A stretch of 64,000 bases of DNA from Algoriphagus limi (GTDB taxonomy: Bacteria; Bacteroidota; Bacteroidia; Cytophagales; Cyclobacteriaceae). The notes below the pieces were generated by a model. The model saw only the letters and a list, made by a program, of their open reading frames with translations, ran no database searches and had not been told where the DNA came from. Shown here piece by piece: positions 59,687 through 64,000 of this stretch (the stretch's first letter is position 1; each line of letters starts with the position of its first letter). Position numbers and translations under genes: made by a program. The stretch covers positions 1,806,296-1,870,295 of the forward strand of contig NZ_JANWGH010000001.1 in assembly GCF_024919275.1 (NCBI RefSeq). The letters are read 5' to 3'.

Positions 59687-60618
59687 GCGTTTAATTTTGA
59701 CTTAATATCCACTAATATTTCTTTTCCTCCAGCGTCTAGAACCTGCTGTGCTAACTGTTCTCCTAGCTTTTCAGGATCCTCTTTCTTGCCTTCCACTTCA
59801 ATACAAATTCTTTGTTGTCCATCTAGGCTTACGATTCCCCCTTTCAGTTGGATTTTACCTTCTTTTTCAGAAGCCAATGCAAAAACAGGAATGCTACATC
59901 CTCCTTCTAGCATCCGAAGATAAGCCCGCTCCGCTCGAAGCATGTAGGAAGTGTTTAAATCATTGCAAGCCTCCACTATCTGCTCCCGGATAGCAGAATC
60001 AAGTTTATTTGAAGATTCAATAGCAACAGATCCCTGCCCAACGGCTGGAATAAATTCCTCCAAGGAAAGATTTTCTACAATCCTATCATCATAACCCATT
60101 CGGTGAACTCCAGCATAGGCCAGCAAAAGCGCATCGCATAAACCTTCCTCCATTTTGCGGATTCGGGTTTGGAGATTACCACGAACCTCCACCGTCTTGA
60201 TATGGGGGTAAAAATGCTTGAGTGTGGCTACCCGACGAGTGGAGGAGGTGCCTAAAACCAAGGGTTTTTCAGGGTTTTTCAAAGAAATTCCCTTCTGACT
60301 TGAAAGCAGTACATCGTGAGCCTTTTCCCGCTTGGTGAATGCGATTATTTCGAATTCCTCCGGCAAATCGGATTGCATATCCTTTGCTGAATGCACGGCA
60401 ATGTCAATTCTACCGTCTAACAGTTGATCTTCCAACTCTTGAGTAAAAACACCCTTGCTTCCAATCTTTGAAATTGAAACATCCAAAATCTGATCACCCT
60501 TGGTATCGATTATAACGATTTCAGATTCCAAGCCGGCATTTTTCAACAAATCCTGGACATGATAAGCTTGCCATAGGGCGAGCTTACTTCCTCTCGTTCC
60601 AATTTTAATTTTTCTCAT
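59683..60618 (-). CDS. hemC: porphobilinogen deaminase (hydroxymethylbilane synthase)
   Basis: A 311-residue haem biosynthesis enzyme that joins four porphobilinogens into hydroxymethylbilane. It starts [14 protein letters not shown], has [25 protein letters not shown] with catalytic D80, the [10 protein letters not shown] and [12 protein letters not shown] substrate-binding arginines, and C241 in [12 protein letters not shown] for the dipyrromethane cofactor. Length is normal. Overlaps rimK by 4 bp upstream and the cyclophilin gene by 4 bp downstream, an operon mixing haem synthesis with folding and modification functions. Confidence 0.97.
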   Translation of the reverse strand: MRKIKIGTRGSKLALWQAYHVQDLLKNAGLESEIVIIDTKGDQILDVSISKIGSKGVFTQELEDQLLDGRIDIAVHSAKDMQSDLPEEFEIIAFTKREKAHDVLLSSQKGISLKNPEKPLVLGTSSTRRVATLKHFYPHIKTVEVRGNLQTRIRKMEEGLCDALLLAYAGVHRMGYDDRIVENLSLEEFIPAVGQGSVAIESSNKLDSAIREQIVEACNDLNTSYMLRAERAYLRMLEGGCSIPVFALASEKEGKIQLKGGIVSLDGQQRICIEVEGKKEDPEKLGEQLAQQVLDAGGKEILVDIKSKLNA

Positions 60619-61523
60619 TGCTCTGCTCCCCTTTTAGGAGACTTCTTCTGCACTCCCTCTTCAATAAATTTTATAATTGCTCCAGCGATATCAATTCCTG
60701 TCGCTTTTTCAATTCCTTCCAAACCCGGAGAACTATTCACCTCCAAAATCAAAGGTCCTCGGGAAGATTGCAACATATCCACTCCAGCAACATCCAAACC
60801 CAAAGCTTTAGCAGCTCCTAAGGCAGCGGCACGCTCAGCTCGACTCAATTTGATAACCGTCGCCTTTCCTCCTCGATGTAAATTGGAACGAAACTCTCCT
60901 TCAGCTCCCTGTCGCTTCATCGCACCAACTACTTTTCCATTCACTACAAAGGCACGGATATCAGCACCTTTTGCTTCTTTGATGAATTCCTGAACGATGA
61001 TTCTAGCTTTTAACCCATGAAAAGCCTCAATCACAGATTGACCAGCCTTTTTGGTTTCTGCCAAAACCACACCCAAACCCTGAGTGCCCTCCAATAATTT
61101 GATAATAAGCGGAGCACCACCTACATGCTCGATAATTTGCTTTTCTCCTCCTTTGGAGAAATTGGTGAATGCAGTTTTAGGCATCCCTAGACCCGCACGG
61201 GAAAGAATCTGCAAGCTTCTAAGCTTATCCCTGCTTCGTACAATAGCTTGGGAATTATTGGCTGAAAAAGCCCCCATCAATTCAAATTGCCGAACTACTG
61301 CAGTTCCATAGAAAGTCACTGAAGCACCAATTCTTGGAATAATCGCATCGATATCGGTCAGTTTCTGACCTTTAAAAATGATAGAAGGCCCCTCCTGCTC
61401 GATAATAAGATCACAGATACTGTGGTCAACCACCAAAGCCTCATGACCGGCAGCTTTAATCGCCTCGACTAGCCTTCGGGTTGAGTATAAATTTGAGTTT
61501 CGTGAAAGTACCGCGATCTTCAT
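60615..61523 (-). CDS. rimK: RimK-type ATP-grasp glutamate ligase
   Basis: A 302-residue ligase. An N-terminal pre-ATP-grasp domain ([24 protein letters not shown]) leads to the ATP-grasp fold with [45 protein letters not shown] and the metal-binding [18 protein letters not shown]. This is the RimK family, which adds glutamates to the C-terminus of ribosomal protein S6 in E. coli; LysX-type relatives modify other substrates. The neighbouring RimK-associated protease gene overlaps by 4 bp. Target in this organism is unproven. Confidence 0.94.
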   Translation of the reverse strand: MKIAVLSRNSNLYSTRRLVEAIKAAGHEALVVDHSICDLIIEQEGPSIIFKGQKLTDIDAIIPRIGASVTFYGTAVVRQFELMGAFSANNSQAIVRSRDKLRSLQILSRAGLGMPKTAFTNFSKGGEKQIIEHVGGAPLIIKLLEGTQGLGVVLAETKKAGQSVIEAFHGLKARIIVQEFIKEAKGADIRAFVVNGKVVGAMKRQGAEGEFRSNLHRGGKATVIKLSRAERAAALGAAKALGLDVAGVDMLQSSRGPLILEVNSSPGLEGIEKATGIDIAGAIIKFIEEGVQKKSPKRGAEQ

Positions 61524-61972
61524 AGTGAAGCGTTATTATAGTTTTTTGAAAGATTAATTTGATCTACATCCACTAGGAATCGACCTTTTAAGATTTTCCT
61601 TCCTAAGAGGATGGCATTCTTCATTTTTGAGCGGTCTGTGAGGGTAAATTCCGCAATATAAACCTCACCTGCCAGATGAATTTCTGTTTCGATCAGGTAG
61701 CGAATTTCTGCCTGTCCAAAGGAATTTTTGACTTTTTTCTCTCGAAAATTCTCAAACACCAATTCCTCTCCGGTGAATTTTCGATGCCCCGGCATTAGTA
61801 TTTCGAATACAAGCTGATTCTTACCTTCCCGATTTTCTACCCGGATATTTTCAGCATGAATAGCACTGGTATAGGCTCCCGTATCCACTTTAGCCCAAAC
61901 CTTGGAAAGGTGCAGTCCGGGAAGACTGATTCTTTCCTTTCGACCGATGATTTTTTTAGGCTGCTTTTGCAT
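61520..61972 (-). CDS. RimK/LysX-associated retropepsin-like aspartic protease
   Basis: A 150-residue protein of the family long called ATP-dependent zinc protease (PF05618). It begins with [13 protein letters not shown] and has the D-T-G-A motif in [19 protein letters not shown], the retropepsin-like catalytic motif. Later parts are [36 protein letters not shown] and GRFLVDVD. The family always sits beside rimK-like ligases, suggesting it reverses or regulates the glutamate addition. It overlaps rimK by 4 bp and holB by 17 bp. Confidence 0.9.
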   Translation of the reverse strand: MQKQPKKIIGRKERISLPGLHLSKVWAKVDTGAYTSAIHAENIRVENREGKNQLVFEILMPGHRKFTGEELVFENFREKKVKNSFGQAEIRYLIETEIHLAGEVYIAEFTLTDRSKMKNAILLGRKILKGRFLVDVDQINLSKNYNNASL

Positions 61973-63104
61973 TTCTACCTAGTAACTTCAAAATATCCAT
62001 CGAAAGGTCTGTAAAAATCAGCTTCGGATTCCCATTTCGGTCTATATGATAAATCGCTTGATTGAATTTTTCATAAAGTTCACCCGCAGCTTCCTCGTCT
62101 AAGACATGGGTAGCGATCTTATGTACAAAATCCCTGTCTTCCCCTTGGGTTCGAAGCAACTGCTCCAAATTGGCGTTTTGGAGTAAAATCTCCCGGGCCA
62201 CATTTAAGCCTGTTTGGAAAATTGATCGCTGAAAGTCGAGATCTGTTTTTTGGAATTTTTCTGCCAAATCAAAGATTTCTCCGTATCTCCTCATTCCACA
62301 AAGCCTAAACCAATCACGGATCCAGATCACTTGCCTATCCTCCACCTGATCAACCATTCGCAAAGCAACTCGAATATTTCCATCCGCAATCATGGAAATC
62401 TGCTTAGCCACTTGCTCATCACATTTCCCGCTTTCCACCAGATACTCCTGAATCTCTTCATCGGAAAATGCACGAACATTAATTTTTTGAGTTCGGGAAA
62501 GGATGGTGGTCAAAAGCTGATCCGGTTGACTGGTCACCAACATAAAGATGGTTCCCGGCTGAGGCTCTTCCAGTATTTTCAAAAGAGCATTGGAAGCCTC
62601 AATATTGAGATACTCCACACCCCAGATCATCATGATTTTATAGCTTCCTTCAAAAGAAGATAGCGAAAGGGAACGGATTACTTCCCGAGCCGCACCAACT
62701 GAAATATTGAGTTTCTTTTTCTCGAAATGATTCAAATGGATGAAATCCTGAACATTTCCATAAGTCTGATGCAAACAGAATTCCCGAAAATTGGCTACCA
62801 ATTTGGCATTGATTTCATCTGCCCTTTTTTCTTCTTCTTTAGTAAGACTGACGCGGGGAAATACAAAATTGAAATCGGGCACGACTAGTTTGGCCATCCG
62901 CTGACAAGAACTACAAGTGCCACAGGAATCATCCTCCGTACGATTTTCACAGTAGAGATAAGTCGCCAAAGCCAATGGCATGGCCAAAGAGGCGGAACCT
63001 TCCGGCCCATGAAATAACAGAGCGTGCGCTAGGTGATTCTGCTGAACCGCCTGAGTGAGCCGCTCTTTAGTTTCTTTTAATCCTGGGATTTGTGCAAACT
63101 GCAT
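61956..63104 (-). CDS. holB: DNA polymerase III subunit delta'
   Basis: A 382-residue clamp-loader subunit. The AAA+ fold starts with QIPGLKETKERLTQAVQQNHLAHALLFHGPEGSA (in two parts). The P-loop place (33-40) reads GPEGSASL, without the usual Lys, as expected for the non-hydrolysing delta' subunit. A zinc-binding module has C52, C61, C64 and C67 (CGTCSSC). The switch region is EASNALLKILEEPQPGTIFMLVTSQPDQLLTTILSRTQKI, read as several standard pieces including the SRT/C motif. It overlaps the protease gene by 17 bp and follows the GlmU-like gene by 18 bp. Confidence 0.93.
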   Translation of the reverse strand: MQFAQIPGLKETKERLTQAVQQNHLAHALLFHGPEGSASLAMPLALATYLYCENRTEDDSCGTCSSCQRMAKLVVPDFNFVFPRVSLTKEEEKRADEINAKLVANFREFCLHQTYGNVQDFIHLNHFEKKKLNISVGAAREVIRSLSLSSFEGSYKIMMIWGVEYLNIEASNALLKILEEPQPGTIFMLVTSQPDQLLTTILSRTQKINVRAFSDEEIQEYLVESGKCDEQVAKQISMIADGNIRVALRMVDQVEDRQVIWIRDWFRLCGMRRYGEIFDLAEKFQKTDLDFQRSIFQTGLNVAREILLQNANLEQLLRTQGEDRDFVHKIATHVLDEEAAGELYEKFNQAIYHIDRNGNPKLIFTDLSMDILKLLGRNAKAA

Positions 63105-63122
63105 GCTTTTCGCGTCAAGGGA

Positions 63123-64000
63123 TTATTTTTCCCAAATTCTATAGTTCTTGGTTAAATCAAAAACTTTACGGAGCATTTCTTCCTCCACATTATCCCAAGC
63201 AACTTTTCGTCTTGCCATTACAGCTTGGGCTGTTTGTTCAAATTTCGGGAATTGAAAGGTTGAAAAACCTGCTGCTCCGCCCCAAGCAAAAGATGGAATG
63301 AAATTTCTTGGAAAACCATCCCCAAAAATATTCGCGCCAACACCCACCACTGTCCCTGTATTGAACATGGTGTTGATTCCGCATTTGGAGTGATCTCCCA
63401 TCATTAAACCACAAAACTGAAGACCTGTATTTGAAAAGCCTCCTCGGACATAATCCCAGAGTTTAACTGGTGCATAATTATTTTTCAGGTTAGAGGTATT
63501 GGTATCTGCTCCAAGATTGCACCACTCCCCAATTACCGAGTTGCCTAGGAATCCTTCATGTCCTTTATTTGAATAGCCAAAAATCACCGAATTGGAAATT
63601 TCCCCCCCAACTTTAGAATGCGGTCCAACAGTCGTGTCACCTCTTAATTTGGCTCCCATATTTACCGTAGAACCCTCACACAATGCAAAAGGACCTCGAA
63701 TCAACGAGCCTTCCTGAATTTCGGTGTTTTTCCCAATGTAAATCGGACCATTTTCAGCATTCAGAACCGCTGCTCGAATTACAGCTCCCTCTTCGATGAA
63801 AATATTTTCAGGAGCATATACTTTGGTATGAGGATCCGAAATAGGCTGACTTTTTCTTCCCTGAGTCAACAAGTCAAAATCTCGCTTAATCTCTTTTCCA
63901 TTATGCTGAAAAATCTCCCAGGTTTTGGAAATTAATTGAGGTTCCAAATCAACTTGTACAGCCTCCTTTTGAGTAGCAGCGCTTAAATTCTTTTCAGTCT
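63123..64000 (-). CDS. GlmU-like sugar nucleotidyltransferase, C-terminal part (5' end outside window)
   Basis: The frame is open from the stop at 63123 to the window end, giving 292 codons with no start seen: the first apparent start at 63947 is an internal TTG, and the frame upstream continues (EKNLSAATQKEAVQVDLEP) without a stop. The visible part is a left-handed beta-helix: IFIEEGAVIRAAVLNAENGPIYIGKN, EGSLIRGPFALCEGSTVNMGAKLRGD, VIGEWCNLGADTNTSNLKNNY. It ends with FSTFQFPKFEQTAQAVMARRKV and a helix. This matches Bacteroidota GlmU-related proteins of about 400 residues, which carry an N-terminal nucleotidyltransferase domain that would lie beyond 64000. First visible gene of the operon. 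Confidence 0.88.
   Translation of the reverse strand, partial: TEKNLSAATQKEAVQVDLEPQLISKTWEIFQHNGKEIKRDFDLLTQGRKSQPISDPHTKVYAPENIFIEEGAVIRAAVLNAENGPIYIGKNTEIQEGSLIRGPFALCEGSTVNMGAKLRGDTTVGPHSKVGGEISNSVIFGYSNKGHEGFLGNSVIGEWCNLGADTNTSNLKNNYAPVKLWDYVRGGFSNTGLQFCGLMMGDHSKCGINTMFNTGTVVGVGANIFGDGFPRNFIPSFAWGGAAGFSTFQFPKFEQTAQAVMARRKVAWDNVEEEMLRKVFDLTKNYRIWEK

Noticed and set aside
63123-63947. Complete 274-residue acyltransferase starting at 63947
   Set aside because: The start would be a TTG, and the frame stays open upstream to the window end. Known relatives have an N-terminal domain, so the gene is cut by the window edge.

Overview
The window reads as a chromosomal segment of a member of the Bacteroidota, most likely order Cytophagales, family Cyclobacteriaceae (an Algoriphagus-like bacterium). 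This is inferred from gene content: a CarboxypepD_reg/TonB-type outer membrane receptor, LytS/LytTR regulation, many lipoproteins with Bacteroidota-type lipoboxes, a NagB-PIG-L fusion, GMC oxidoreductase plus gluconate-2-dehydrogenase-subunit-3 pairs, and A/T-rich leaders with little Shine-Dalgarno signal. No tRNA, rRNA, CRISPR array, transposase or integrase was seen. Genes are dense, and only 47279-47712 exceeds about 300 bp without a well-supported gene.

Layout. 1-730 is the start of a TonB-dependent receptor cut by the window edge, divergent from a LytS-type kinase/LytTR regulator pair (1-2.8 kb). Guanine deaminase and ffh follow and converge. A YfhO-like membrane protein, a methyltransferase and a SlyD-like FKBP form an operon (4.9-8.5 kb). 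It meets an opposing operon of DUF917, MmcQ/YjbR and a lone ABC ATPase across an imperfect palindrome. Then come a permuted papain-like protein and a receptor-type adenylate cyclase (11.2-13.9 kb), the three-gene proton-translocating transhydrogenase (14.0-16.9 kb), and a minus-strand group with TMEM220, an orphan gluconate-dehydrogenase subunit 3, a patatin/Omp85 protein and an M20 amidohydrolase. A dihaem cytochrome c and a Tat-exported metallophosphatase precede a small XRE-regulator operon that has a perfect 19-bp inverted repeat at its start. 25.7-36.9 kb holds hydrolases and sugar metabolism: penicillin acylase, nitrilase, ROK kinase, NagB-PIG-L fusion, a DUF294 signalling protein, gluconokinase, an amidohydrolase and aldose 1-epimerase.

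37-47.6 kb is the most unusual part. It contains a solitary contractile-tail sheath gene beside an unknown lipoprotein, a class C serine hydrolase, a NagZ-like glycosidase, and a ybbA-ybbP/tesA divergent locus. Just after intact tesA lies an A/T-rich glycosyltransferase cassette, followed by a second, truncated tesA 3' end that shares a 42-bp identical core with the intact gene. This points to recombination or insertion at tesA.

47.7-57.9 kb carries a GMC/FeS dehydrogenase with its subunit 3, two tandem paralogous lipoproteins, a large Asp-box propeller protein, a small outer membrane barrel, a CheY-like regulator and a sodium symporter. 57.9-64.0 kb is a tightly packed minus-strand housekeeping operon of a GlmU-like protein (cut by the window end), holB, a RimK-associated protease, rimK, hemC, a lipoprotein cyclophilin and an SDR. 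Most of its genes overlap by 4 to 17 bp.

All family assignments are by motif recognition from sequence without database search.
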